Shown piece after piece: positions 49,874 through 59,260 of a DNA stretch of 64,000 bases. Numbering within the stretch: the first letter of the stretch is position 1; each line of letters opens with the position of its first letter. The notes under the pieces are model-generated. The model was given only the letters and a program-made list of their open reading frames with translations. It searched no databases and was not told the DNA's origin. This stretch comes from JAIBJN01 sp963830885. GTDB lineage: Bacteria > Actinomycetota > Thermoleophilia > Gaiellales > Gaiellaceae. The stretch is from assembly GCA_963830885.1 (NCBI GenBank), contig CAWHOA010000027.1, positions 1-64,000 on the forward strand, in the 5' to 3' direction. A program made the position numbers and the translations under genes.

Positions 49874-50972
49874 CCCGTACCGCGCCTTCCTCGCGGTTCC
49901 CGACGAGGTTCCGGCCGGGATCCCGGTCGCCGTCAAGGACCTGATCGACACGGCCGGGCTGACGACGACGTACGGGTCGGCGATCTTCCGCGACCACGTG
50001 CCCGAGCGCTCGGCGCCCTGCGTGACGATGCTCGAGGAGGCCGGCTACGCCGTCATGGGCAAGACGAACCTCCACGAGTTCGCCTACGGGGTCACGTCGG
50101 ACAACCCGCACTTCGGCGCGGTCGTGAATCCTCTGGACGCCGGTCGGATCCCCGGCGGCTCGAGCGGCGGGAACGGGGCTGCGCTCGCCGTCGGCCTCTG
50201 CGACCTCGCGCTCGGGACCGACAGCGCCGGCTCCGTCCGCTTCCCTGCGGCGTGCTGCGGAGTCGTCGGCTTCAAGCCGACCTGGGGACTGCTGCCGGCG
50301 GACGGCGTCTTCCCGCTCGCCCCCAGCTTCGACACGCCGGGGCCGATGGCCCGCTCGGTCGCCGGCTGCGCGGAGTTGATGCGCGCCCTCGGGCTCACGG
50401 AGGAGGGAAGCGCCGAGGTGCGCGCCGCGGTCGCCTGGACGGAGCTCGCCGACCCGCTCGTCCGCGCCCGGGTGGAGGAGGCCGCGGCGCTCCTGCCCGG
50501 AGTCGAGCATGTCGACTTCCCGCTCCCCGGCGACATGAACCCTGCGTTCCAGGCGGAGGCGGCCGACGTCCACCGCGAGCTCTTCGCCGAGCACGCCGAC
50601 CTCTACGGGGAGAACGTGCGCCGCAAGCTCGAGGCGGCCTTCGCAGTCTCGGACGAGGACGTGGCTGCGTCGCGCGCCGAACGGGAGGCCTACCGCGCGC
50701 GCTCGCTCGAGGCGCTCGACGGCTTCGACGTCCTGCTCACGCCGACGATGCTGATGGTCGCGCCCCCGATCGGGGTCGGCGACCTGGCCCTGCGCAACCG
50801 CATGATGCTCACGACGCGCCCGTTCAGCGCCACGGGCTGGCCGGCGCTCGCGCTCCCGTGCGGCCCGGCGGAGGACGGCCTCCCGGCGTCAGTGCAGATC
50901 GCCGCCCGCCCGGGCGACGACGCCCTCGTCCTCGCGGTCGGCCAGGCGATCGAGCGAGCCCTGGCCGAGTAA
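49866..50972 (+). CDS. Amidase signature family protein
   Basis: 368 residues from TTG 49866, overlapping the previous stop by 8 bases. The Ser-cisSer-Lys triad is visible: Lys in IPVAVKDLID, Ser in GGSSGGNGAA and nucleophile Ser in GTDSAGSVRFPA. Shorter than GatA (about 480), and no gatB/gatC nearby, so it is a stand-alone amidase of unknown substrate. Confidence 0.83.
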   Translation: MADPYRAFLAVPDEVPAGIPVAVKDLIDTAGLTTTYGSAIFRDHVPERSAPCVTMLEEAGYAVMGKTNLHEFAYGVTSDNPHFGAVVNPLDAGRIPGGSSGGNGAALAVGLCDLALGTDSAGSVRFPAACCGVVGFKPTWGLLPADGVFPLAPSFDTPGPMARSVAGCAELMRALGLTEEGSAEVRAAVAWTELADPLVRARVEEAAALLPGVEHVDFPLPGDMNPAFQAEAADVHRELFAEHADLYGENVRRKLEAAFAVSDEDVAASRAEREAYRARSLEALDGFDVLLTPTMLMVAPPIGVGDLALRNRMMLTTRPFSATGWPALALPCGPAEDGLPASVQIAARPGDDALVLAVGQAIERALAE

Positions 50973-50979
50973 CAGTCCG

Positions 50980-51602
50980 TTACTTGCGGAGCGGCGGCCG
51001 CGTCGCAGAGAACGACCGTCTCCTCGGCACGGACGTGCGCCGCGGGGTAGCGTCTCGTCGCCGGCGAGGACACTCGCCAGGGGGTCGCGCTTCTCCTCGC
51101 CCGCGACCAGGAAGGCGACGAGCGGCTGTGCGTTCAGGTACGCCAGCGAGAAGCTGATCCGCGGGTGCGACGGGGACAGGCCGGGCACGGGGACGTACAC
51201 GAGCGGGCCCGGGTCCGCGAGCTCCTCGTCATGGCCCGGGAAGAGCGACGCCGTGTGCCCGTCGGAGCCGATGCCGAGCAGGACGAGGTCGAACGCGCGC
51301 GGAAGCTCCACGTCGAGCGAGTGGAGCGGGTGGATCTGCTCCTCCGGGATCGGCACCCGCGAGAGCAGCGTCTCGCGCGCCAGGCGCTCGTTCGAGTCCG
51401 GATGGTCGGGCGGGACGACGCGCTCGTCGCTCCACCACACGTGCCAGGAAGGCCAGTCCAGCTCGAACGCAGCCAGCTTCTCGTAGACCGGCCGCGGCGT
51501 CGAGCCGCCCGTGAGCGCGATCCGGAACGGCGACCTGCCGCCGGAGCGGTCCGCGATCCAGCCGGCGGCCAGCTCCGCCAGGTCCCTGCCTACGAGAAGC
51601 TC
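50980..51602 (-). pseudogene. pgl: 6-phosphogluconolactonase with a frame shift and unclear start
   Basis: Core motifs are clear: LTGGSTPRPVYEKL, WWSDERVVPPDHPDSN, LGIGSDGHTASLFPG. Near 51046 an extra C shifts frame, after which LPAAHVRAEETVVLCDA completes the usual C terminus; a natural TAA lies at 50980-50982. The homologous N terminus (ELLVGRDLAELAAGW) has no ATG, GTG or TTG. GAGGAGG sits 7 bases before a GAG at 51602, which may be a misread start codon. Last gene of the sugar-phosphate operon; it hydrolyses the lactone made by Zwf. Confidence 0.75.
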
Positions 51603-52444
51603 CGTACAGCCTCCTCGTAGATCCGGTCGTGGCCGAAGACCTCCAGCTGGTCGGAGAGGAGGTCGCTCGGCGTCAGCGGCTCCAGCCGGGCCGGGTGAGC
51701 GTCAAGGCCGTCCACCGCGACGAGCTCGAGCTCGCCGGCAGGCTCGTGGTCGAGCCGGATCTCGCGGCCGAGCCGCGCCGAGAGCCAGCTTCGCAGGAGC
51801 AGGGCTTCGGGCTCCGGCCCCGCCACACGCAACGCGGAGGCCTCAGCCACCTCCGGCCAGAGGTCGGCCACGCCCCAGCGCCACGGCTCCGTGCGGGCCC
51901 AGGCGATGTCGGAGACCGCGATGCGGTCGAAGAGCTCCGGAAGCCGCGCCAGCCCGGCGCGGGCATCGGGCCACTCGCGGGAGTCGACGACGAGCCTGTC
52001 GGCGACGCCGACGAGCTGGTCGAGCTCGGGCGCGCCGAACGGCAGTGGGCCGCGCCAGCGCAGGAAGACCGGCAGGTCGGAGACGAGCAGCGGCATGACC
52101 ACGCTCGCCGGTGCGGAGGCACGGCGCCCGCACAAGCGCACCGAGACGACCTCCGAGCAGACCTCGCGCTCCTGGCCTCCGCGGACGAAGCAGCGTAGGT
52201 CCACCTCGCCCTCGAGAACGTCGCGAGGGTCGTCGGGCCGCGGGAAGAGCAAGATCGTCCGCGACGGATGGCGCTCGGCGAGCCCGGCCAGGGTGCCGGT
52301 CGCGGCCTCCACCCACTGCTCGGGCACCCATGCGATATGCGTCATCACGCTGGCGCGGAGGCGCGGCGGAGCCCCGGGCTCGGCCGAGGCGGCGCGCAGC
52401 TCGGTCAGCTCCCGCTCCAGCTCCCGCAGCGACGAGACCGGCAT
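51590..52444 (-). CDS. opcA: Glucose-6-phosphate dehydrogenase assembly protein OpcA
   Basis: 284 residues from ATG 52444, overlapping the zwf stop (ATGA). Matches OpcA blocks: ASVMTHIAWVPEQW, HPSRTILLFPRPDDP, CSEVVSVRLCG, SDLPVFLRWRGPLPF. OpcA modulates or assembles G6PDH in cyanobacteria and actinobacteria. Its position directly after zwf is the standard actinobacterial arrangement. Confidence 0.85.
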   Translation of the reverse strand: MPVSSLRELERELTELRAASAEPGAPPRLRASVMTHIAWVPEQWVEAATGTLAGLAERHPSRTILLFPRPDDPRDVLEGEVDLRCFVRGGQEREVCSEVVSVRLCGRRASAPASVVMPLLVSDLPVFLRWRGPLPFGAPELDQLVGVADRLVVDSREWPDARAGLARLPELFDRIAVSDIAWARTEPWRWGVADLWPEVAEASALRVAGPEPEALLLRSWLSARLGREIRLDHEPAGELELVAVDGLDAHPARLEPLTPSDLLSDQLEVFGHDRIYEEAVRSFS

Positions 52445-53958
52445 CAGTGCCGCCGCCAGGAGCGGCCGTCGCGGTGCAGCAGCTCGTCGGCGGCGTGCGG
52501 CCCCCAGGTCCCCGCGGCGTAGTTCGGGAAGTGCGGCCGGTCGCGTGCCCAGGGCGCGACCATCGCGTCGACGAGCGCCCACTGCTCCTCCACCTCGTCC
52601 GCGCGCGTGAACAGCGTCGCGTCGCCGAGCAGGCAATCGAGGATCAGGCGCTCGTAGGCCTCGGGCAGGCTGACGCGGAACGCGCCGCCGTAGAGGAAGT
52701 CCATGTGCACGGTGCGGATCGAGACGCCCTGCCCCGGCACCTTCGCGCCCACCGCCAGCGAGACGCCCTCGTCCGGCTGGATGTGGATGAGGAGCACGTT
52801 CGGCCGCAGCCCCTCCCCGTCGTCCACCTCGAAGGGTGGGTGCGGCGCGCGCTTGAACTGGATCGCGATCGTCGTCTCGCGGCGCGGCAACCGCTTGCCG
52901 GTGCGGATGAAGAACGGTGTGTCGGCCCACCGCCAGTTGTCCACGTAGAGCTTCGCGGCGACGTAGGTCTCCGTCTCGGAGTCCGGCGCGCAGCGCGGCT
53001 CCTCGCGATAGCCGGGCACGGGCTCGCCCTCGATGAAGCCCTGGCCGTACTGGCCGCGCACGACGTGCTTCGGCCCGGGCGTGTGCAGCGCCCGCAACAC
53101 CTTCACCTTCTCGTTCCGCACGGCGTCGGCCTCGAAGTCGATCGGCGGCTCCATCGCCGTCAGCGCGACGAGCTGGAGCATGTGGTTCTGCACGACGTCG
53201 CGCATCGCACCGGTCTCGTCGTAGAAGTCGCCGCGACCCTCGGCCCCGAGCGACTCGCCCACCGTGATCTGGACGTGGTCGATGAACTGCCGGTTCCAGA
53301 TCGGCTCGAAGATGCCGTTGGCGAAGCGCAGGACCAGCATGTTCTGGACGGTCTCCTTGCCCAGGTAGTGGTCGATGCGGTAGATCTCCTTCTCCTCGAA
53401 GTGCTGGTGGACGAGGTCGTTGAGCTGCCGCGCGCTCGCCAGGTCGTAGCCGAACGGCTTCTCGACGATGAGGCGCGTCCACCCGCTCGTCGTGCGCGCC
53501 CTGCCGAGCGCCGTCACGATCGGGGCGAAGGCCTTCGGGGGCACGGCGAGGTAGTAGACGCGGTTGCCGGAGGTGCCCTGCGTCGCGTCGAGCTCGTCCA
53601 GGCAGTCGATCAGCGGCCGCTCGCCGCCCTCGACCCCGAAGTCGGCGGCGACGTAGGACAGGCGCTCGGCGAGATGCTCCCAGACGTCCTCGCGGAAATC
53701 GTCACGGCCGTGCTCCTCGACGGCCTCGCGCATGCGCGCGCGGAACTCCTCGGTCGTCAACGGCGTCCGTGAGACGCCGACGATCGCGAAGTGGTCGGGG
53801 AGGAGGCCGCGCAGGGCGAGCGCGTAGAGCGCCGGCATCAGCTTGCGCTGGGTGAGGTCGCCGGAGGCGCCGAAGATCGTGAGCGCGAACGGCTCCGGCG
53901 GCCTGCGCATGCGGAGACCTTCGGCGAGCGGGTTCTCCGCGACTGCTGCTTCCGTCAT
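52444..53958 (-). CDS. zwf: Glucose-6-phosphate 1-dehydrogenase
   Basis: 504 residues from ATG 53958 (ATGA overlap with the gnd stop). NADP site GASGDLTQRKLMPAL, substrate/active-site RIDHYLGKE, and FFIRTGKRLPRRETTI near the C-terminal third. First oxidative step of the pentose phosphate pathway. Confidence 0.95.
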   Translation of the reverse strand: MTEAAVAENPLAEGLRMRRPPEPFALTIFGASGDLTQRKLMPALYALALRGLLPDHFAIVGVSRTPLTTEEFRARMREAVEEHGRDDFREDVWEHLAERLSYVAADFGVEGGERPLIDCLDELDATQGTSGNRVYYLAVPPKAFAPIVTALGRARTTSGWTRLIVEKPFGYDLASARQLNDLVHQHFEEKEIYRIDHYLGKETVQNMLVLRFANGIFEPIWNRQFIDHVQITVGESLGAEGRGDFYDETGAMRDVVQNHMLQLVALTAMEPPIDFEADAVRNEKVKVLRALHTPGPKHVVRGQYGQGFIEGEPVPGYREEPRCAPDSETETYVAAKLYVDNWRWADTPFFIRTGKRLPRRETTIAIQFKRAPHPPFEVDDGEGLRPNVLLIHIQPDEGVSLAVGAKVPGQGVSIRTVHMDFLYGGAFRVSLPEAYERLILDCLLGDATLFTRADEVEEQWALVDAMVAPWARDRPHFPNYAAGTWGPHAADELLHRDGRSWRRH

Positions 53959-54857
53959 GGGGCCGGCTTCGCCTCCTCGGCGCTCGGCGCGGACTCGACC
54001 GCGTGGCCGCCGAACTGGTTGCGGAGCGCGGCGTTCACCTTGGCGGCGAAGGAGTCGTCCTGCCGGGAGGCGAAGCGCGCGTAGAGGGCGGCCGAGATGG
54101 CGGGCAGTGGGACCGCCGCCTCGATCGCCTCGTGCACCGTCCAGCGTCCCTCGCCCGAGTCCTGCACGTAGCCCTTGATCAGCTCGAGGCCAGGGTCGGC
54201 GACGAAGGCCCGGTGGAGCAACTCGAGCAGCCAGCTCCGCACGACCGAGCCGTGCTGCCAGAGCTCGGAGATCTGCGCCAGGTCGAGGTCGTAGAGGTCG
54301 ATCGCCTCCATCAGCTCGAAGCCCTCGGCGAACGCCTCCATGAGGCCGTACTCGATCCCGTTGTGCACCATCTTCACGAAGTGGCCGGCGCCCGCCGGGC
54401 CGACGTGCGCGTAGCCGCCCTCGGGGGCCAGGGTCACGAAGGCGGGCTCCACCGCGGCGACAGCCGCCTCGTCGCCGCCGGCCATGATGCAGTAGCCCTC
54501 CGCCAGGCCCCAGATCCCGCCGGAAACACCCGCGTCCACGAAGCCGACTCCCTTCTTGGCGGCCTGCTCGGCCCGGCGGATCGAGTCGCGGAAGTTCGAG
54601 TTGCCGCCGTCCACGAGGACGTCGCCGTCCTCGAGCAGCGGCAGCATGGTGTTGAAGGCCATCTCCGTCGGGTCGCCGGCGGGAATCATCAGCCAAGCGA
54701 CGCGCGGCTGCTCCAGCCTCATGGCGAGCTCGACGAGCGAGTCGGCGGTGCGCTCGGGGTTCGTCCGCGCGTAGGTCTCCACCTCGTGGCCGCCCTTGCG
54801 CAGGCGCTCCGTCATGTTGCCGCCCATGCGGCCGAGGCCGATGATTCCGAGCTTCAC
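53955..54857 (-). CDS. gnd: 6-phosphogluconate dehydrogenase, short decarboxylating form
   Basis: 300 residues from GTG 54857 (GTGA overlap with the pgi stop). NAD(P) motif GIIGLGRMGGNM, DGGNSNFRDS, GVSGGIWGLAEGYCIMAGG and the catalytic Lys/Asn in HFVKMVHNGIEYG. About 300 residues identifies the short subgroup, often NAD-preferring, rather than the 470-residue form. Converts 6-phosphogluconate to ribulose 5-phosphate. Confidence 0.93.
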   Translation of the reverse strand: MKLGIIGLGRMGGNMTERLRKGGHEVETYARTNPERTADSLVELAMRLEQPRVAWLMIPAGDPTEMAFNTMLPLLEDGDVLVDGGNSNFRDSIRRAEQAAKKGVGFVDAGVSGGIWGLAEGYCIMAGGDEAAVAAVEPAFVTLAPEGGYAHVGPAGAGHFVKMVHNGIEYGLMEAFAEGFELMEAIDLYDLDLAQISELWQHGSVVRSWLLELLHRAFVADPGLELIKGYVQDSGEGRWTVHEAIEAAVPLPAISAALYARFASRQDDSFAAKVNAALRNQFGGHAVESAPSAEEAKPAP

Positions 54858-56210
54858 AGGTCCTCCAGTCTGACGCGGACGATGGGCCGCCCGCGTTCGG
54901 CGAGGGCGGCCAGGTCTCCTTCGGCCTGGGCGTGGATGAGGCGGCGGAAGCCGAACTCCCGGCCGGGGATCGGCAGCTCGTCGCCGGGGTCGTCGACCAC
55001 CTGGACGAAGCGCCCCGTCGGCGGGCCGCCCTTGTGCAGCTGGCCGGTGGAGTGCAGATAGCGCGGGCCGAGCCCGACGGTGACCGCGCAGCCGGTCGCC
55101 GCGCGCCCGCTTCACGAGCGGCGCGAGCTCGCCCTCGCGGGCCGGGTCGATGAACGCCTGGATGGCCACGTACTCGGGCGGGCGGGCCTCCGCCAGCAGG
55201 TCTTCCACAGCCCCCATGTCCCCGGTGGCCATGTCAGGGGTCAGACCCCGTCCGTGGCCGGAAAGGACATCCAGGGTGCGGTCCTTCGCCTCTTGGACGT
55301 TGGGCTGGTCGAACGGGTTGATGCCGAGGACAGCGCCCGTCGCGGAGACGGCGACCTCCCACCGGTAGAACTCGGCGCCGAGGCCGTGCTCCAGGCTGAC
55401 GTCCGCCGCCTGGCGGTCGGGACCGTCCGGGTCGTTCTCCGGCGCCGGGACGAGGCCCTTGCCCTGCTTGCCCGTGGACTCGGCGAGCAGCTGCTCCAGC
55501 CAGAGGCCGAAGCCGTGCGGATTGGCGAAGACGACCTTGTCGCGGCCGTCCTGCCACCCGGCTCCGAGGGCGAGGCCGAGCCCGACGCCGGGGCTCTCGG
55601 CCGTTCGGCAGCGCTCCGCCATGGCGACGGCGCCCGCCAGCAGCTCCCCGACGTCGGCGCCCATGAGCGCCGCGGGCACGATCCCGAACGGCGACAGGGC
55701 CGAGTAGCGGCCGCCGATCGTGGGCTCGCCCTGAAACACGGCTCGGAACCCGCGCTCGCCGGCGAGCGCCTCCAGCTCCGAGCCGGGGTCGGTCACCGCC
55801 ACGAAGGACTCACCGCGGCCGTGGGTCAGCTCCCAGAAGAAGTCGAGGTGCGAGCGCGTCTCGAGCGTCGTGCCGGACTTCGAGGAGACGAGGAAGAGCG
55901 TGCGCTCGGTATCGAGCGACTCCGCGAGCCGGCGCACCGCCGCGGGATGCGTCGTGTCGAGGACGTGGAAGCTCTCCGCGCCGCTCACGCGCCTGAACAC
56001 CTCCGGGGCCAGGCTGGAGCCGCCCATGCCGAGCAGCACCGCCGCGTCGAAGACGCCCCGCGCCTCCTCGGCGAACGCGAGGATCTCGGGCAGACGCTCC
56101 TGCATCCGGGCGGGCTCGTCCAGCCAGCCGAGCCACTGCGCCTCGTCCGAGCCGGTCCAGAGCGTGGCGTCCCGCGCCCAGATCCGCTCGACGAGCTCGG
56201 CGGCCTCCAC
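54854..56210 (-). pseudogene. pgi: Glucose-6-phosphate isomerase with one frame shift and an in-frame REP-like palindrome
   Basis: Starts GTG 56210, 6 bases after the tal stop. Conserved blocks are LLGMGGSSLAPEV, SSKSGTTLET, GGRYSALSPFG and EFYRWEVAVSATGAVLGINPFDQPNVQ. A shift near 55112 moves the end to the frame carrying TGCAVTVGLGPRYLHSTGQLHKGG and FGFRRLIHAQAEGDL, finishing at TGA 54854 inside the gnd start. Restored length is about 451 residues. The GGGGTCAGACCCC palindrome (55237-55249) encodes part of GHGRGLTPDMAT. Most likely functional, with the shift a sequence error. Confidence 0.8.
55225..55259. repeat. REP-like palindrome inside pgi
   Basis: GGGGTC-A-GACCCC (55237-55249), bracketed by GTGGCC at 55225-55230 and 55254-55259. 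It keeps the reading frame. Its odd-palindrome form resembles GTGCC-A-GGCAC at 28903. Confidence 0.45.
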
Positions 56211-56216
56211 GGAGCT

Positions 56217-57323
56217 CTACGTGGCGACGAGCTCGCCGGACTTCGCGCGGATGCCGTCGAGGAGCTCGGCGAACGAGTCGGCGAACTTCTCGACGCCCTC
56301 GCGCTCGAGGGTCGCGGTGACGTCGTCGTAGTCGACGCCGGCCTCCGCGATCCGCCGGAAGACCTCCTCGGCCTCCTCGATTCCCCGCTCGAGCGTGAGC
56401 GCGACCTCGCCGTGGTCCTGGAAGGCCTGGATCGTCTCCTCAGGCATCGTGTTCACCGTCTCCGGACCGATCAGCTCCTCGACGTAGAGGACGTCGCGGT
56501 AGGCGGGATTCTTGGTGGAGGTCGAGGCCCACAGGCAGCGCTGCGCGGTCGCGCCGCGCGCGGCGAGCGCGTCCCACCGCTCGCCGGCGAAGATCTCCTT
56601 GTAGCGCCGGTAGGCCAGCTTGGCGTTGGCGACCGCCAGCTTGCCCTGAAGCTCGGCGGGCGCGCCGACCTCCTCCAGGCGCCGGTCGGCCTCCGTGTCG
56701 ACGCGCGAGACGAAGAAGCTCGCGACCGACGCGACGACGGACGGGTCGCCGCCGGCCTCGACCAGGCGCTCGAGCCCGCGGACGTAGGCTTCGGCCACGG
56801 CGGCGTAGCGCTCCAGCGAGAAGATCAGGGTGACGTTGATCGACTTGCCGCGCGCGATCATCTCCTCGATCGCGGGCAGGCCGGGCTCCGTCGCGGGGAT
56901 CTTGACGAACAGGTTCGGGCGGTCGACGAGGTCGTGCAGGCGCACCGCCTCGGCGATCGTCGCCTCGGTCTCGTAGGCGAGCGTCGGGTCGACCTCGAGC
57001 GAGACGTAGCCGTCCCGGCCGCCGCCTTCGTCCCAGACCGGGCGCAACACCTCGCAGGCAGCACGCACGTCCTCGATGGCGAGGCGCAGGAAGAGCTCCT
57101 TCGGGTCGCGCTCGTCCTCCAGCTCGCGCCGGAGCTGCTCGTCGTAGGCGTCGCCGGCGGCGATCGCCTTCTGGAAGATGGTCGGATTCGAGGTGACGCC
57201 GACGACGGCGTCCTCCTCGTGCAGCCGCGCCAGCTCGCCGGAGCGGAGCATGTCGCGGGAGAGAAAGTCGATCCAGACGCTCTGGCCGAGCGCCGAAAGC
57301 TGGTGCAGCCGAGATGCGGTCAT
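56217..57323 (-). CDS. tal: Transaldolase
   Basis: 368 residues from ATG 57323. VGVTSNPTIFQKAI near the N terminus, the Schiff-base Lys in NLFVKIPAT, and QRCLWASTSTKNPAYRDV are diagnostic of the long (TalB2/actinobacterial) transaldolases. Starts 34 bases after the tkt stop; an in-frame upstream extension lacks coding character. Moves a dihydroxyacetone unit in the non-oxidative pentose phosphate pathway. Confidence 0.93.
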   Translation of the reverse strand: MTASRLHQLSALGQSVWIDFLSRDMLRSGELARLHEEDAVVGVTSNPTIFQKAIAAGDAYDEQLRRELEDERDPKELFLRLAIEDVRAACEVLRPVWDEGGGRDGYVSLEVDPTLAYETEATIAEAVRLHDLVDRPNLFVKIPATEPGLPAIEEMIARGKSINVTLIFSLERYAAVAEAYVRGLERLVEAGGDPSVVASVASFFVSRVDTEADRRLEEVGAPAELQGKLAVANAKLAYRRYKEIFAGERWDALAARGATAQRCLWASTSTKNPAYRDVLYVEELIGPETVNTMPEETIQAFQDHGEVALTLERGIEEAEEVFRRIAEAGVDYDDVTATLEREGVEKFADSFAELLDGIRAKSGELVAT

Positions 57324-57357
57324 GCGGCCGTCCTTCCCGGTCGGCGGGTTTCCATCT

Positions 57358-59202
57358 CTACGGTAGCGCGCGGGCGCGCACGAGCCGCCGTGCCGCCTCG
57401 GCGATGTGGCCCCGGTCGATGCCGGCGGCCGCAAGCAGCTCGTCCGGGGTTCCGGACCCCGGCATGGCGGCGACCGCAAGCCGCGCGACCGCGGGGTGCT
57501 CGTCCAGGCCGGCGAGCGCGGAGAGCACGGCCTCGCCGAGGCCGCCTTCCGGCCAGTGGTCCTCGACGGTCACGACGGCGCCGGTTGCCGTAGCGGCCTC
57601 GCGCAGGCCCTCGGCGTCGATCGGCTTCACCGAGTAACAGTCGAGGACGCGGGCCGAGACCCCCTCACTCGCGAGCGCGTCGGCCGCCGCGAGCGCCTCG
57701 ACCACGGTGATCCCGGCGCCGACGATCGTGACGTCGTCGTCCTCGGAGGAGCGCAGCACACGGCTGCCCCCGACCGGGAAGTCCTCGTCGGGCCCGTACA
57801 CGACCGGGGTCGCGGCGCGAGTCGTGCGCAGGTAGGAGATCCCCTCGAGCCCGGCCATCGTCGCCACGAGCTGCGCCGTCTGGTTCGCGTCGCACGGATA
57901 GAGCACGGTGCTGCCGCTAACGGCGCGCATCATGGCAAGGTCTTCGAGCGCCATCTGGGAGGGGCCGTCCTCGCCGATGGACACGCCTGCGTGCGAGCCG
58001 GAAAGCGAGATCGTCGCCCGGCTGACCGCGGCCATACGGACAAAGTCGTAGGCGCGGGTCAGGAACGCCGCGAAGGTCGAGGCGAACGGCTTCCAGCCGC
58101 GCACCTGCAGGCCAACCGCGGCGGCGACCAGCTGCTGCTCGGCGATGTACATCTCGAAGAAGCGGTCGGGGTGAGCGGCGCCGAAGATCTCTGCGTAGGT
58201 GGAGTTCGAGACCTCGCCGTCGAGCGCGACGACGTGCCCGTCGGCGGCGCCGACCGCCGCCAGCGCGTCGCCGTAAGCCTTGCGGGTCGCCACCTCGGCG
58301 CCGAGCTCGTAGCGCGGCAGCTCGAGCGGCGCCGTCGGGAACGAGTGCGGCTCGGCAGGCTCGCGGACGTGCACCTCGATCCGCAGGTGGCGCTCGCCGC
58401 CGAGCTCGGCGACCGCCGCCTCGGGATCGGCGAGCGGCTTCCCGTGCCAGCCGTCGTGGTTCTCCACCGCGCTCACGCCCTTGCCCTTGAGCGTGCGGGC
58501 GACGATCACGGTGGGGCGGCCCTCGACGCTCAGCGCCTCCGCATAGGCGGCGTCGATCGCGGCGACGTCGTGGCCGTCGATCGCGATCGCGTGCCAGTCG
58601 CAGGCCTCGGCCCGGCGCACGTACGAGTCGAGGTCCCAGCCGTGCATCGTCTCACCGCGCTGGCCGAGCCGGTTCACGTCGATGATGGCGGTGAGGTTGT
58701 CGAGCTTTCCGTAGGCGGCGTGCTCGAAGGCCTCCCACATGGATCCCTCGGCCATCTCGCTGTCGCCGCAGAGCGCCCACACGTGGTAGGGCAGCCGGTC
58801 GAGCCGCTTGCCCGCCAGCGCCACGCCGACCGCGATGGGCAGGCCCTGGCCCAGGGAGCCGGTCGCGACGTCGACCCACGGGAGCACGGGCGTCGGATGC
58901 CCCTCGAGCGGGCTCCCGAGCTTCCGGAAGCTGAGCAGCTCCTCGTCCGTGATCGCGCCGGCCGCCTTGAAGAGGGAGTACACGAGCGGCGAGGCGTGGC
59001 CCTTGGAGAAGATCAGGTGGTCGTTGGCAGGGTTCTCGGGGTCGGAGAAGTCGTAATGGAGATACCCGTCCAGGAGGACGGCCATCAGGTCGGCGGCCGA
59101 CATCGAGGAGGTGGGGTGGCCCGAGCCCGCGGCTGCGGCCGCGCGCACGGAATCGACGCGCAGCTGCTGCCCCAGCTCCTGCCAGCGTTCCTGGTCCGTC
59201 AT
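57358..59202 (-). CDS. tkt: Transketolase
   Basis: 614 residues from ATG 59202. ThDP/PP motif LCGDSEMAEGSMWEAFEHA, GSGHPTSSMSAADL, FSKGHASPLVYSLFKAAG and the PYR-half Glu in FFEMYIAEQQLV. Slightly short for a transketolase (about 660) and closer to the archaeal/metazoan-like type. The -10 box TAGGAT overlaps a rival ATG at 59211, which supports 59202. First gene of the tkt-tal-pgi-gnd-zwf-opcA-pgl operon. Confidence 0.9.
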   Translation of the reverse strand: MTDQERWQELGQQLRVDSVRAAAAAGSGHPTSSMSAADLMAVLLDGYLHYDFSDPENPANDHLIFSKGHASPLVYSLFKAAGAITDEELLSFRKLGSPLEGHPTPVLPWVDVATGSLGQGLPIAVGVALAGKRLDRLPYHVWALCGDSEMAEGSMWEAFEHAAYGKLDNLTAIIDVNRLGQRGETMHGWDLDSYVRRAEACDWHAIAIDGHDVAAIDAAYAEALSVEGRPTVIVARTLKGKGVSAVENHDGWHGKPLADPEAAVAELGGERHLRIEVHVREPAEPHSFPTAPLELPRYELGAEVATRKAYGDALAAVGAADGHVVALDGEVSNSTYAEIFGAAHPDRFFEMYIAEQQLVAAAVGLQVRGWKPFASTFAAFLTRAYDFVRMAAVSRATISLSGSHAGVSIGEDGPSQMALEDLAMMRAVSGSTVLYPCDANQTAQLVATMAGLEGISYLRTTRAATPVVYGPDEDFPVGGSRVLRSSEDDDVTIVGAGITVVEALAAADALASEGVSARVLDCYSVKPIDAEGLREAATATGAVVTVEDHWPEGGLGEAVLSALAGLDEHPAVARLAVAAMPGSGTPDELLAAAGIDRGHIAEAARRLVRARALP

Positions 59203-59209
59203 GGCGGCC

Positions 59210-59215
59210 ATCCTA
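59210..59215 (-). promoter_or_regulatory. Leaderless-type -10 box TAGGAT for the sugar-phosphate operon
   Basis: TAGGAT on the minus strand, 7 bases before ATG 59202, identical in sequence and spacing to the box at 284-289. A TTGCAT about 19 bases further upstream could serve as -35. Confidence 0.5.
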
Positions 59216-59260
59216 CCCAGGGAGGCGCGGAGCCATGCAAGGGCGTGAGACCATTGGCGC

